The notes: generated by a model not told the origin, from the sequence alone. A stretch of 40,018 nucleotides of DNA from Paenibacillus macerans (GCF_023715465.1 NZ_JAMBOE010000031.1:1-40018), one strand, 5' to 3'; numbered from the stretch's first letter, positions 15,209 through 23,304 are shown. Translations and numbers: made by a program.

Positions 15209-16818
15209 GAAGCAGCCTCTTTTATTGCATTCTGCATTTCCTCTCTTGCAAACCCTAGTGAGCTTAATACAGCTTGAATTTCTGCATTAGATAGTCCTGA
15301 ATCAACAACATTTTGAATCAATTGTTTTCTTTTTGATGGTTCAGAGGTTATTTGTTCTGTATCCGGGTCTGTATAAATAGACGCCATACTTTGTAAAACT
15401 TGGTTTGCTGAAAGAGGGCTACTCACAGTTCCGGGCTGAGACATTTCATAGTCAAGTGCTGCCCATTGGCGCATATTATCGTCTTGAGAAAGCGCAAGTT
15501 GAGAATTACGATATGCTTGGTCATTGCGTTCCGCTTGTTTTTGCAAGGCATATTGAAGTCCAAACTGCCGTACATCCTCTTCAAACTTTTTAGTTTGCAT
15601 CTCTTGGTTATACTTCTGATTTTGAGCATTGATAGCAAGTTCCTTGTTAGCCAGTGTAGGAATACCGATCTGCGTTCCTCTGGCCGTGTTGTAGTTGACA
15701 TTAGCCCCAACCAAGCTTGAGTCAATACCAAATGCATCAAGCCGTGAGCGAAGTTGATCGGCTTGGCTACTAAGCTGCGCACGTTGTTCCCTAGTAACGT
15801 TTGGAGATTCTGCCGCTTGTTTAAGTTGTAATATTTGATTGACAAGTTCCTGTGCCTGTGGAGGCATATAGTTACCTGTCAACTGTCCTGCCGTAACGGA
15901 ATTTTGGAAAGCGCGTTGATCTTCGTTATTCAAATATCCCAGTGTATCCATGATATTGCTACGTTCAGTTAAAGCCCGATTATCAGCATATTGTTGTTGA
16001 CTCATCAATGGATTAAGCAGGCTCGCGATATTCGCAAATTGTTGTTGTCTTCGCGCTTCTTCGTTTGCAATGATCTGCGGTAATATCTGTGTTTCAAGGT
16101 ATTCGTTTGCCTCGTTTTGAATGCCCTGGGCACGATCTGACAACATTGTGGAGCGTCCGAAACCAGATGAACCCAGCGCCTCCTGCGCCGCTCTAACGCC
16201 CTGTTGTGAGCTTTTCTCTGCCTGCGCCTTACGCGCTGCATATTCTGCCGTGTCATACGGATCAAAATCACGTTGATTCTTCGCATAATCCATTAGATAG
16301 TTAATCTGGTCGGATATTTGCTGCGTATATGGATTTGTTGGCATCTGATAATTCATCAACGCATTGGTCATACCGTTCCGTTGAAAGTTGGTATAATCGC
16401 TTTGTAAAGCGGACGGCAGGTAGTAGGATGTTCCATTTTGATTTAATGTAGGCTGACCAAATGTTCTGTTATCTACCGTTACATTGCCGTTGTTGTATCC
16501 TACGCGGTTGTTGTCGATACCGTATGATCCCAGACCTTGCCGTGTTGATACTAAGCCACTTGGAACCGTTGTTGCGGTGCTCGTTCGTGACGGTTGGCTT
16601 TTGGATTGATATGAGTTCCAGGCTTTGTTGAAGCCGGAAACAGTATCATAACTGACACCATCCAGGACTTTGGACGGTTTCATAAAATCCTGGCCTTTGA
16701 CTGTGACATACCCTGTAGCCTTGTTATAGCCGATATCATTATTATTAACGCCTTTGCCTACTAAGCTTTGTCGTATATTGCTACCGTAACCGGTAGGCGT
16801 AGAGGTAGATGTTGCCAT
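15199..16818 (-). CDS. Virion protein with tandem N-terminal repeats; zero-frame frameshift product
   Basis: 539 aa from the ATG at 16818 (AGGAGGG upstream); an in-frame extension to 17118 crosses the antisense toxin locus and lacks support. Two related modules occupy residues about 15-70 and 92-145: each has R-Q-x-L, a G-I/V-x-N-N-x-x-G-Y-N core, then V-T-V and G-x-S-Y. The remainder is helical and very rich in Gln, Asn, Ala and Arg, like podovirus internal proteins. It lies between tail genes and the giant ejection protein. A -1 frameshift at its last codons would add a transglycosylase domain (14819-15202). No enzyme motif in the zero-frame part. Confidence 0.7.
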   Translation of the reverse strand: MATSTSTPTGYGSNIRQSLVGKGVNNNDIGYNKATGYVTVKGQDFMKPSKVLDGVSYDTVSGFNKAWNSYQSKSQPSRTSTATTVPSGLVSTRQGLGSYGIDNNRVGYNNGNVTVDNRTFGQPTLNQNGTSYYLPSALQSDYTNFQRNGMTNALMNYQMPTNPYTQQISDQINYLMDYAKNQRDFDPYDTAEYAARKAQAEKSSQQGVRAAQEALGSSGFGRSTMLSDRAQGIQNEANEYLETQILPQIIANEEARRQQQFANIASLLNPLMSQQQYADNRALTERSNIMDTLGYLNNEDQRAFQNSVTAGQLTGNYMPPQAQELVNQILQLKQAAESPNVTREQRAQLSSQADQLRSRLDAFGIDSSLVGANVNYNTARGTQIGIPTLANKELAINAQNQKYNQEMQTKKFEEDVRQFGLQYALQKQAERNDQAYRNSQLALSQDDNMRQWAALDYEMSQPGTVSSPLSANQVLQSMASIYTDPDTEQITSEPSKRKQLIQNVVDSGLSNAEIQAVLSSLGFAREEMQNAIKEAASGN

Positions 16819-16842
16819 ATAGACCCTCCTTTTTAGTAATAG

Positions 16843-16868
16843 AAAAAGGACCCCCGATGGAGTCCTTT
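16843..16868 (-). terminator. Internal late-operon terminator
   Basis: On the minus strand AAAGGAC (16868-16862) pairs with GTCCTTT (16851-16845) around a 10-nt loop, followed by a T-rich run. It lies 25 bp before the 539-aa virion gene. It may end the upstream tail transcript or an RNA antisense to the toxin. Confidence 0.6.
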
Positions 16869-16870
16869 CA

Positions 16871-16879
16871 TGGTATAAT
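16871..16879 (+). promoter_or_regulatory. Extended -10 promoter of the toxin gene
   Basis: TGGTATAAT is a consensus extended -10 element (TGN plus TATAAT) on the plus strand; no -35 is required for such promoters. Transcription would start near 16886 and run through the 27-aa toxin gene. Confidence 0.65.
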
Positions 16880-16921
16880 ATGGTTTGTACAACATATCGG
16901 TGTAAGGGCGGTCGGATTAAT

Positions 16922-16935
16922 CTCCCGGAAGGGAG
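16922..16935 (+). other. Hairpin sequestering the toxin ribosome site
   Basis: CTCCC and GGGAG pair around a GGAA (GNRA-type) tetraloop, so the first half of the GGGAGGTGA ribosome site is masked. Sequestered ribosome sites are a known feature of type I toxin mRNAs. Confidence 0.55.
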
Positions 16936-16943
16936 GTGATCCA

Positions 16944-17027
16944 ATGGAAGTGTACCAAGCATTGACGTTAATGATTTCATTTGCGTCGTTGGTTGTGTTG
17001 ATACTTTCTTTCCATAAAAGGAAATAG
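16944..17027 (+). CDS. Putative holin-like toxin (type I toxin peptide)
   Basis: 27 aa. The sequence (MEVYQALTLMISFASLVVLI, then LSFHKRK) closely fits the holin-like toxin family of Firmicutes: short acidic start, A-L-T-L-M-I-S-F-A motif, one membrane helix and a basic tail. The ATG has GGGAGGTGA 5 nt upstream. It is on the opposite strand to the whole late operon. Such peptides damage the membrane and are normally silenced by an antisense RNA. Family assignment rests on motif recall, not a search. Confidence 0.7.
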   Translation: MEVYQALTLMISFASLVVLILSFHKRK

Positions 17028-17045
17028 ACCGCCCTGGTAGGAAAC
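17019..17045. terminator. Hairpin at the toxin 3' end, possible antisense RNA terminator
   Basis: AATAGACCG directly at the toxin stop pairs with CGGTCTATT about 13 nt later (positions near 17023-17054). On the minus strand the stem is followed by a T-rich stretch, so it could end a short antisense RNA starting near 17076 (TATAAG at 17088-17083 as -10, no good -35). Exact ends are approximate. Confidence 0.4.
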
Positions 17046-17104
17046 GGTCTATTCCTGATCGCTTTTCCGAAAGCCGACCGCTCTTATAGCGGCTGTTGTG
17101 CAGA

Positions 17105-17140
17105 GGGGCCGGCTGCAACCGGTCCCTTATTTATTCTTAT
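17105..17140 (+). terminator. Terminator of the toxin transcript
   Basis: On the plus strand GGGGCCGG pairs with CCGGTCCC (one G-U) around CTGCAA, then a T-rich run. This would end the plus-strand toxin mRNA at roughly 250 nt. The interval 16819-17178 is otherwise without genes. Confidence 0.65.
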
Positions 17141-17178
17141 CTTATCATAAGCTGGAATATACCTCAATCCGTAAAAGA

Positions 17179-17748
17179 TTATTTAGATTCTTCGGCCAAT
17201 TTAGCTTTTCTTTCTTCTATTTCTTTTTCCAAATTTTCAATCCTGCGCTGATACCCATCTATCAAAAGTTGTGCGTCTTCTGGGTAATTTTTCATTTGAG
17301 AAGTTGGGTTAGACAAACTTTTGGTGGTTTGATCTATCAACGCTTGCCAATATTCTATATCCTCCTGTGCCATTTTAATGCTTTTATCATCTTCCCAATT
17401 TACAGGAAGCTTCCCTTTATTGGTTGTTTGCTCCGGTTCCGGTGCTGTGTCGTTTACTGGATTTGTTACTGCTTCTGGTGTTTCCCGGACTTCCTGAACA
17501 TTTTCCGTCAAAACAATTCCCTCCTTCCCGTATTCCACTTGCATTTTTGCGGCTTCGGCAATAGCCCGCACCGGCGCATAGCTTTTCCCATCAATCACGA
17601 CCGCCTTATCTGACAACTGCGAACCGTTGGCCGTAACTGTCACCTCGCTTTGTATTTTCTTCCCGATCAAGCTAATTCCATCAGCAAATGACGAAGCACC
17701 CAACATAAATAATGCACCAGCAATAAATCCAGCAACAATTTTCTTCAT
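17179..17748 (-). CDS. Secreted stalk-domain protein within the tail region
   Basis: 189 aa. Residues 1-23 are a signal peptide (MKKIVAGFIAGALFMLGASS then FADG). Residues about 33-85 form a copper amine oxidase-like stalk domain: VTVTANGSQLSDKAVVIDGK, SYAPVRAIAEAAKMQVEYG. A Pro/Glu/Thr linker leads to a C-terminal coiled coil (about 125-189, QRRIENLEKEIEERKAKL). The same domain type occurs at 6054-6776 and at the endolysin C-terminus. A signal peptide argues against a virion part; it is probably a moron acting at the host surface. RBS GGGGAGATGG. Confidence 0.75.
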   Translation of the reverse strand: MKKIVAGFIAGALFMLGASSFADGISLIGKKIQSEVTVTANGSQLSDKAVVIDGKSYAPVRAIAEAAKMQVEYGKEGIVLTENVQEVRETPEAVTNPVNDTAPEPEQTTNKGKLPVNWEDDKSIKMAQEDIEYWQALIDQTTKSLSNPTSQMKNYPEDAQLLIDGYQRRIENLEKEIEERKAKLAEESK

Positions 17749-17795
17749 GTTCTACCATCTCCCCGTGCCATTTTCCACCAGTATAGCACGCGATT

Positions 17796-18494
17796 TCATG
17801 GTGTGGTAGTCCCTCCTGAGCCGCCTCCAAGTTGGGAATATATATCGTCTAAAACATCTTGAAGGGTTTGTCCATCTCTTCGGCTAAACAATTGGTCCCA
17901 ACTAGGCACAACAACACTTCCCTCGGCTTCTAATCTGATATTACCGCCAGCATTAAGTTCAATGCTCCCCTGAAGTGCGTTTATAGCAGCGCTTAATGTT
18001 GAACTGAAATTTAATCCCCCAAATAGATTGATGTATCCACCAAGATTTCCACTATTTACAAAAACCAAAGCTGGCGATCCGTTTTGATCGGAGGTAATGT
18101 ATATATAATTACCACTATCATAGTAAGCCCCGAACAACTCATTTTCAGGGTCCATAACAACCCTTGGATAACCATTTGCACTTTGGATTAAAGCGCCAGT
18201 CATTGTAACGAATCCGTTCATGTCAACGGTAAACGTATTATACGAGCCATTATTCACCACCATGCCGCTGCCATTGATTTGAATAAATCCGCTGGCTGTA
18301 AGATCCGATCGAATTGTTACTACATTTGCATTAATGGTTCCTGCATCGATGTGATCGGCCGTAAGCGAGACAACATTGAGGGAATCAAGGTTCACCAACA
18401 AATTGTTATACTTGGCCACAATATCATTAGTCTTATTTTTCAAATCTTCAAATTCAGCCCAGGGAGGGACGCCAGAAAGGTCCGGTATCGGCAT
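17796..18494 (-). CDS. Tail-tip or fibre-like structural protein
   Basis: 232 aa. A short helix (EFEDLKNKTNDIVAKYNNLL) is followed by the pattern LTADHIDAGTINANVVTIRS and SGFIQINGSGMVVNNG, common in phage tail-tip and fibre proteins that form trimeric beta-structures. The C-terminus is Gly/Thr-rich. It is encoded with the other tail genes and probably forms part of the host-contact apparatus. It starts near the stop of the upstream 63-aa gene. Confidence 0.6.
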   Translation of the reverse strand: MPIPDLSGVPPWAEFEDLKNKTNDIVAKYNNLLVNLDSLNVVSLTADHIDAGTINANVVTIRSDLTASGFIQINGSGMVVNNGSYNTFTVDMNGFVTMTGALIQSANGYPRVVMDPENELFGAYYDSGNYIYITSDQNGSPALVFVNSGNLGGYINLFGGLNFSSTLSAAINALQGSIELNAGGNIRLEAEGSVVVPSWDQLFSRRDGQTLQDVLDDIYSQLGGGSGGTTTP

Positions 18495-18495
18495 A

Positions 18496-18687
18496 TTATA
18501 TCAGCCCTTCTACAGCTTTTTGTGCCTTTCTGACTTCTTCTATTTTATTTTCAATACGTGCTACCTCTTCGGTGTTTTCAATTGCCAAATTAGCTGTTTT
18601 GTCCATCTCAAGAGAAAACAAGATTTGTCCATATTGCTGAATCCGTTGTTTCACCATTGCTTTCTTTTGTTCTAATGTTAACTCCAT
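18496..18687 (-). CDS. Small coiled-coil protein of the tail module
   Basis: 63 aa, almost entirely helical with heptad-like spacing (ARIENKIEEVRKAQKAVEGL). AGGAGGGG precedes the ATG at 18687. Lies between the nozzle-like and tail-tip genes with a 1-bp gap to the latter; possibly a chaperone or small tail component. Confidence 0.55.
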   Translation of the reverse strand: MELTLEQKKAMVKQRIQQYGQILFSLEMDKTANLAIENTEEVARIENKIEEVRKAQKAVEGLI

Positions 18688-18698
18688 ATTACCCCTCC

Positions 18699-20132
18699 TT
18701 AAATTTGAATAGGATGTACTTTGAAATATCTTTCAAAACTGTATAAACGAAACGGCCCCGTACCCGAAAACCGGAATCTAATCCAGTTTGCAAGTGGAAC
18801 CGTATCTAACGGGATTATGATGTTCTGATTTTGTGCTGATGAACTGCCGACGATCGGATCGCCGATCTGATACCACGTTGTTCCTTGATCGATTGAAACT
18901 TCAAACTTTACAGCGGTTCCTGTAGGCGCGTACATCTGCTCGCGGATTTCATTGTATTCTTTCTCGGCTTCGGACCGATCAAAGTCCTTTGTTTCAACCA
19001 TCCACGCTCCGTTAGTAGGTGCGGCATTAAGTTTAAATGTCTGGCCTGATGGATTACCGGCATATACTTCGTTGTTGAAATATGTTCCATAGATGTACTG
19101 TTCATTGATTCCAGCCACTTGCCAAATCTTAAATCTAACATCGTATACAAGGCGTATATTGGGCTCTGTGGCGTTATCTATAACGAGGTTGAGGTAATAC
19201 CTTAGCCCATCCGTAAACGCGCAGCATTTGCTTAAATAAGTCTGATTAATGCGTTTGATGAACGTGCGCACTGGTTCACCAACCCGATTAGCCGCGCCTG
19301 CTGCTCCAATATATACATCGTCTTGGCCTAACCACGCTAAGAACTGCCCCATATCTACTAATGTTTTTTTATTCACACACCCTATGTTGTCCGAAGATGG
19401 GACCAAACGATAAAACGCCCTTGAATCACCTGTGTGATAAATCAGGGCAAAGGAATCTTTTTTGAATACCCATATGCAGCCGCCATAAGAAATCATGGCT
19501 GTTACCGGTCCGCCATTAGGCGTATAGTATTGGACAGTACCAGCGTTCTCTTCTGCTGTCCAATCGGTAGCATCTTGGAATTTACAGTAATGAATCCAAT
19601 CTTGTGAATCATCGGAAGGTGCGTCTGAAATAAATACCCGCAAGTTATCAGCAGCAATTATACGTCCTTTAGGGGCTGCTGACAGCGTTTTTAGGGTTGC
19701 CCCATCCCAATACCTTACCGAATCCGTGCCATTTGTCATAATAAGCGCAGGTCCGTTTACATCGAAGTTTGTGGCGCTCCATTCTACATTTGCAAAACCG
19801 CCGCTGATATTCTGCCACGAACCTGACCCGTTGAACTGTAATGAAGTACCAACGGCGCGGACCAAATCCATATTCCCGAAGTGGGTTAACAAATTTGTTC
19901 TCGCGCCGCCTGATACTCCGTAGGCTACTGGAGCCTTTGCTGTAGTCTTTGCAGGATAATTTTCGTCTGTATCCCAACCATATTCATTAACTGACTGGTT
20001 CTCACCTATATCAAAACTGTTCAAACCGGTATAAATTCCACCAGATAGGTTAACTTCGGCTCTTAAATCTCCACGGGTATCAATGTACTTTCCGGACGAA
20101 CTACCAGCAGGATATCCACTCCATTGGGCCAT
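18699..20132 (-). CDS. Tail nozzle / DNA-stabilisation-like protein
   Basis: 477 aa. Repeated short beta segments with W/Y and Gly (ALIMTNGTDSVRYWDGATLK, PVTAMISYGGCIWVFKKDSF, FLAWLGQDDVYIGA, LVYDVRFKIWQVAG) suggest a beta-propeller-like fold, as in the P22 gp10 and T7 gp12 nozzle proteins that seal the short tail. Gene order after the adaptor protein supports this. The match is by pattern and context only, not by alignment. RBS AAGGTGGTGATG. Confidence 0.5.
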   Translation of the reverse strand: MAQWSGYPAGSSSGKYIDTRGDLRAEVNLSGGIYTGLNSFDIGENQSVNEYGWDTDENYPAKTTAKAPVAYGVSGGARTNLLTHFGNMDLVRAVGTSLQFNGSGSWQNISGGFANVEWSATNFDVNGPALIMTNGTDSVRYWDGATLKTLSAAPKGRIIAADNLRVFISDAPSDDSQDWIHYCKFQDATDWTAEENAGTVQYYTPNGGPVTAMISYGGCIWVFKKDSFALIYHTGDSRAFYRLVPSSDNIGCVNKKTLVDMGQFLAWLGQDDVYIGAAGAANRVGEPVRTFIKRINQTYLSKCCAFTDGLRYYLNLVIDNATEPNIRLVYDVRFKIWQVAGINEQYIYGTYFNNEVYAGNPSGQTFKLNAAPTNGAWMVETKDFDRSEAEKEYNEIREQMYAPTGTAVKFEVSIDQGTTWYQIGDPIVGSSSAQNQNIIIPLDTVPLANWIRFRFSGTGPFRLYSFERYFKVHPIQI

Positions 20133-20144
20133 ATCATCACCACC

Positions 20145-20804
20145 TTACCAACCATTGACTACAAACCCTTTAGTATGATTTCTAAACTTCATTGTAGAAG
20201 TCGGCTGAACAAATTCCGGTTCTTTTAATCTACGTGACCAAAGTACATCTGCGATCTTCTCTTGATATTCCAAGTCGTAGTTGTTGCGCATGACAATATC
20301 TTTCCGGGCGCCGGCAATGCGTTTCAATACTCCTAATTTTAAAATCTCCAGATACTGTACAGGTAGTTCACACGTTTGATTCATCGTTGCTTCTGTCACT
20401 TCGGTTGGAACGCTATCACAGTAGATGTATACTGTCATGTCCCCGGGCATCTCTCCGTAGTAGTTAAGATACATAGTATCAGAAACTATCGTGTACCATG
20501 GTCCGTCAGGAGCAAATACATTATCATCGTTGTCCTTAAAAGGAACTTCCCGGAATGTTGGATAAGGTGACGATGAATTAATTTGCATACTGACTACTTT
20601 TATTTTGGTAAAATCGAATCCATCCGGGAAGGGATACAAATTATTAGCCTCTACCGTTTGGAATGCGTATGGTGGAGAATCAATTTCCAATACGTCAAAA
20701 AGCTCGCGCAACTCTTCGTTGAGCCATACAAGCTTTTGAGCGTTTGTAAATGTATTTCGATAACGCAAGTTTATGTCCGCCATTATATCCGTTATCAGTA
20801 GCAA
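20145..20804 (-). CDS. Tail adaptor / head-completion protein
   Basis: 219 aa from a TTG at 20804 with a GGGGGG ribosome site 7 nt upstream. The N-terminus (IMADINLRYRNTFTNAQKLV, WLNEELRELFDVL) is typical of phage ring proteins that bind under the portal, such as P22 gp4 or T7 gp11. The middle is beta-rich (YPFPDGFDFTKIKVVSMQ); the C-terminal helical part includes LPVQYLEILKLGVLKRIAG. It immediately precedes the nozzle-like gene. Confidence 0.6.
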   Translation of the reverse strand: MLLITDIMADINLRYRNTFTNAQKLVWLNEELRELFDVLEIDSPPYAFQTVEANNLYPFPDGFDFTKIKVVSMQINSSSPYPTFREVPFKDNDDNVFAPDGPWYTIVSDTMYLNYYGEMPGDMTVYIYCDSVPTEVTEATMNQTCELPVQYLEILKLGVLKRIAGARKDIVMRNNYDLEYQEKIADVLWSRRLKEPEFVQPTSTMKFRNHTKGFVVNGW

Positions 20805-20831
20805 AACTATACCCCCCGTCCAATGATATTT

Positions 20832-22805
20832 TTATCCAACAATAAGATACTTCCACCGATTCGCTGCGATATCATCTATGAATTCTTTTAGTACGGTTAC
20901 ATATACGTTTTCCAATCCAACTGTTGACGGGTGGTTCACGCCATTACCTCCATAGGGAGATTTAGTATCATAGTCGCCGTCAACGTGATTTCCCCACATC
21001 TCCTTTTCTAACAAAGATGGCGTGTAGTTCTTATATGTTCCTTTATAAAATCTAAAATTTCTTAGTTGATATACTGCTGATCTTGTACCGTTCATTCGCA
21101 TGACAATGTGCCCGGGAAGGTTATTTATAGCTACCAAATCACGGATAAATCTTACTCCATTCACAAAGATATTTACTACGTCTGATCGTTTCTCCACGCG
21201 TACTGTTCTCCAGGTGGAATCCGCCCAACTAACAGTATCAGAATGACCAGCCGTGGTTGAGTAATGTGCGGCATCCAAATAGTTGGCATAATTTTGTATA
21301 GCGCCAACGCCTGAAAATGATGGGTAAAATAATGCCACTGTTTCAAGTGTACCGATACGGTTGTAACCAAACCACAGGTTACCATCTGGAGACTGGAAGT
21401 TAATATCAAACTCAAGTGTAAAATCAGACGCCTGGACATCCAGTAGGATATATTCCCCATCTGCATCCATTGTATAAATACCGCCGCTTTCTGAATAGGT
21501 TCCCGATATCAATCCAGTTAGATCAGCTCTTTCCATAATCGGGTTACTATAATCTACGCCCGTCCGTAAAAGGTCTGATACCCGATTCGCGTCAATAACG
21601 TATCCGCCCAGTAAACGTCCTGCGTAACGTGTAGTATAAGCAGCTAAGTGTCGGCTCAATTGGGAATCATACGTCCCCCATTCATCTTCCAGCGCCATTG
21701 TTGGCCTCGGGGTTGTCACCCAGCAAACAGATGGTTTTTTTGTATAATTTGCATTGATATAGTTTGTGATTCGGTCCATACAGAATCGGAAGGTGACTCC
21801 AAGCGAAAGATTTGTGTTCATGCCAAATCCGATAATCAATAAATCGGGGTTAGTGTCTTTGATGTGTTCCGACCATGGCTTGCTAACGCCGTTGAATGTG
21901 ACTACATCTTCGCTACTTTGTATCGCTTTACCACCGATAGCTCTGTTATAAAAATTAAATGTGACATTAGGAAATTTAGCTGTTAACATGTCAACGAGTC
22001 GGAGGTATTGGGAATCAGCAGGGGTTAGCCCGTTTGGTGACTGCTCTGTTGTTCCGGTGTGGTTAGTGTTGTACTTGATACCAATGATGTCGGAACCGCC
22101 AGTCAAAAGGCTGTCTCCCCAAACTGTGACATTAATAGTTTTGTTTTGCAGAGCGAGTGCAACTGTTTTGAAAAGCAAATCAGTTTCAGGGTACAGATTA
22201 TATTTCCCGTTAAAACTTGAAAGATTATCGCCTATCTGGATAAAATAATTTTTTAGATTATAGCTTTTGATCCGCGCTCCGCATCCTAGTAATATCAAAT
22301 CACGCGCCCCTGTGAGGTCGCCGCTTACGTTGTAAGTGTGAGGTTGATCGAAATATACATATCGTTTACCATTTGCTTTTGCGGCAGTAAACAGACTATT
22401 CAACGCATTTGTAGCGTCGGCAGTACCGATCGATGAATTTACACCGTGCCAACTAGCTACAAACAAGTCCTTAATTAACGATTCAATGCTTAGATAATCT
22501 ATGAATGAGTTTATTGTTCTACCATAACCACCAATAAATTTAGCGCCGTCACCAAAATAAACGATTTTCTCGTCATTGATGATAGATGTGACATAATAAT
22601 CACCTGGGAGAAATACAATTGTAGTTCTACCTTCTGAATTCGCCAAATTTACAAGCTCTTGAAGCTTCTCGGTTACATCAATCCCAGGTACTATTCCATA
22701 GTCCGCAGCATTATAAAACAAGCCGCCCCAGTTTTTAATATTGCTTAATGTATCGCCTAAATTAGCGCTTACGAGAGAACTTACCTTTTGCATTGGGCTT
22801 GCCAT
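20832..22805 (-). CDS. Tailspike with SGNH-hydrolase domain
   Basis: 657 aa. Residues about 30-75 (NAADYGIVPGIDVTEKLQEL, TTIVFLPGDYYVTS) look like the start of a pectate-lyase-type beta-helix, and a similar segment recurs at about 123-162. From residue 225 an SGNH/GDSL hydrolase begins: VTVWGDSLLTGG (Ser231), GGKAIQSS, then LIIGFGMNTN, with a final catalytic His in GVNHPS near residue 625. A beta-rich, lectin-like stretch (about 440-560) is inserted before the last block. The enzyme probably removes acetyl groups from surface glycans during adsorption. RBS GGTGAGGAT. Confidence 0.75.
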   Translation of the reverse strand: MASPMQKVSSLVSANLGDTLSNIKNWGGLFYNAADYGIVPGIDVTEKLQELVNLANSEGRTTIVFLPGDYYVTSIINDEKIVYFGDGAKFIGGYGRTINSFIDYLSIESLIKDLFVASWHGVNSSIGTADATNALNSLFTAAKANGKRYVYFDQPHTYNVSGDLTGARDLILLGCGARIKSYNLKNYFIQIGDNLSSFNGKYNLYPETDLLFKTVALALQNKTINVTVWGDSLLTGGSDIIGIKYNTNHTGTTEQSPNGLTPADSQYLRLVDMLTAKFPNVTFNFYNRAIGGKAIQSSEDVVTFNGVSKPWSEHIKDTNPDLLIIGFGMNTNLSLGVTFRFCMDRITNYINANYTKKPSVCWVTTPRPTMALEDEWGTYDSQLSRHLAAYTTRYAGRLLGGYVIDANRVSDLLRTGVDYSNPIMERADLTGLISGTYSESGGIYTMDADGEYILLDVQASDFTLEFDINFQSPDGNLWFGYNRIGTLETVALFYPSFSGVGAIQNYANYLDAAHYSTTAGHSDTVSWADSTWRTVRVEKRSDVVNIFVNGVRFIRDLVAINNLPGHIVMRMNGTRSAVYQLRNFRFYKGTYKNYTPSLLEKEMWGNHVDGDYDTKSPYGGNGVNHPSTVGLENVYVTVLKEFIDDIAANRWKYLIVG

Positions 22806-22817
22806 ATCCTCACCGCC

Positions 22818-23075
22818 TCAGTACATTACTTTAATACCGGTTGCTGTTGTTCCGGTGCTGTTGATGCGGATTACTCCGATTTTATGGAATACGCCGGCCG
22901 CAAGATTTGTAAATATCATTCCGCTCCCGTCTGCCAGAACAGCGCTTACGTCCCCAGCAACATCAACGTACACCGATCTACCGTATGGTGTACCTATCGG
23001 AAACGTTATATTTACTGTATCACTAGGCGTTACCACAACGCCGCCTTGATAGCTTTCATCCACTCTTGTGCTCAT
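22818..23075 (-). CDS. Small beta-rich structural protein
   Basis: 85 aa, starting MSTRVDESYQGGVVVTPSDT. Rich in Val, Gly, Thr and Ile with no helices, ending GIKVMY. Its place between capsid genes and the tailspike suggests a virion component such as a fibre base or decoration protein. It overlaps the stop of the gene at 23072-23263. Confidence 0.55.
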   Translation of the reverse strand: MSTRVDESYQGGVVVTPSDTVNITFPIGTPYGRSVYVDVAGDVSAVLADGSGMIFTNLAAGVFHKIGVIRINSTGTTATGIKVMY

Positions 23076-23263
23076 TGATTTACAACCCCTTTTTCACGTC
23101 GGTTATATTGACGCTTTGGCTTGATTTCAGATAGTTCAGTTACCTTTTCTTGTTTAGGTGCACTCTCAAGTAGTTGTCTCAGTAAACTATTGGTTTCTCG
23201 CTGTTCGTTAAGCATTTCGTTTTTCCAACGATTATCCGGGGTAATATCTTCAAAATAGTTCAT
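23072..23263 (-). CDS. Small basic hypothetical protein
   Basis: 63 aa, starting MNYFEDITPDNRWKNEMLNE. A short coiled coil (RETNSLLRQLLESA) is followed by a basic tail (KPKRQYNRREKG). Ends in an ATGA-type overlap with the next gene. Function unknown. Confidence 0.5.
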   Translation of the reverse strand: MNYFEDITPDNRWKNEMLNEQRETNSLLRQLLESAPKQEKVTELSEIKPKRQYNRREKGVVNQ

Positions 23264-23275
23264 GTGATCCCTCCT

Positions 23276-23304
23276 AAAGAAAAAGAGGGAGCTTCTGCCC
23301 CCTC
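23276..23304 (-). terminator. Internal terminator between capsid and tail genes
   Basis: On the minus strand GAGGGGGC pairs with GCTCCCTC (one G-U) around AGAA, then TTTTTCTTT. It lies directly at the stop of the 59-aa gene and upstream of 23263. It probably lowers tail-gene expression relative to the capsid. Confidence 0.75.

Noticed and set aside
16809..17027. 72-aa plus-strand version of the toxin peptide
   Set aside because: The extension starts before the extended -10 promoter and would not be in the transcript; the 27-aa form has the ribosome site.
16819..17118. In-frame 100-codon N-terminal extension of the 539-aa virion protein
   Set aside because: It crosses the antisense toxin locus and a terminator, has no ribosome site, and an excellent AGGAGGG site serves the ATG at 16818.
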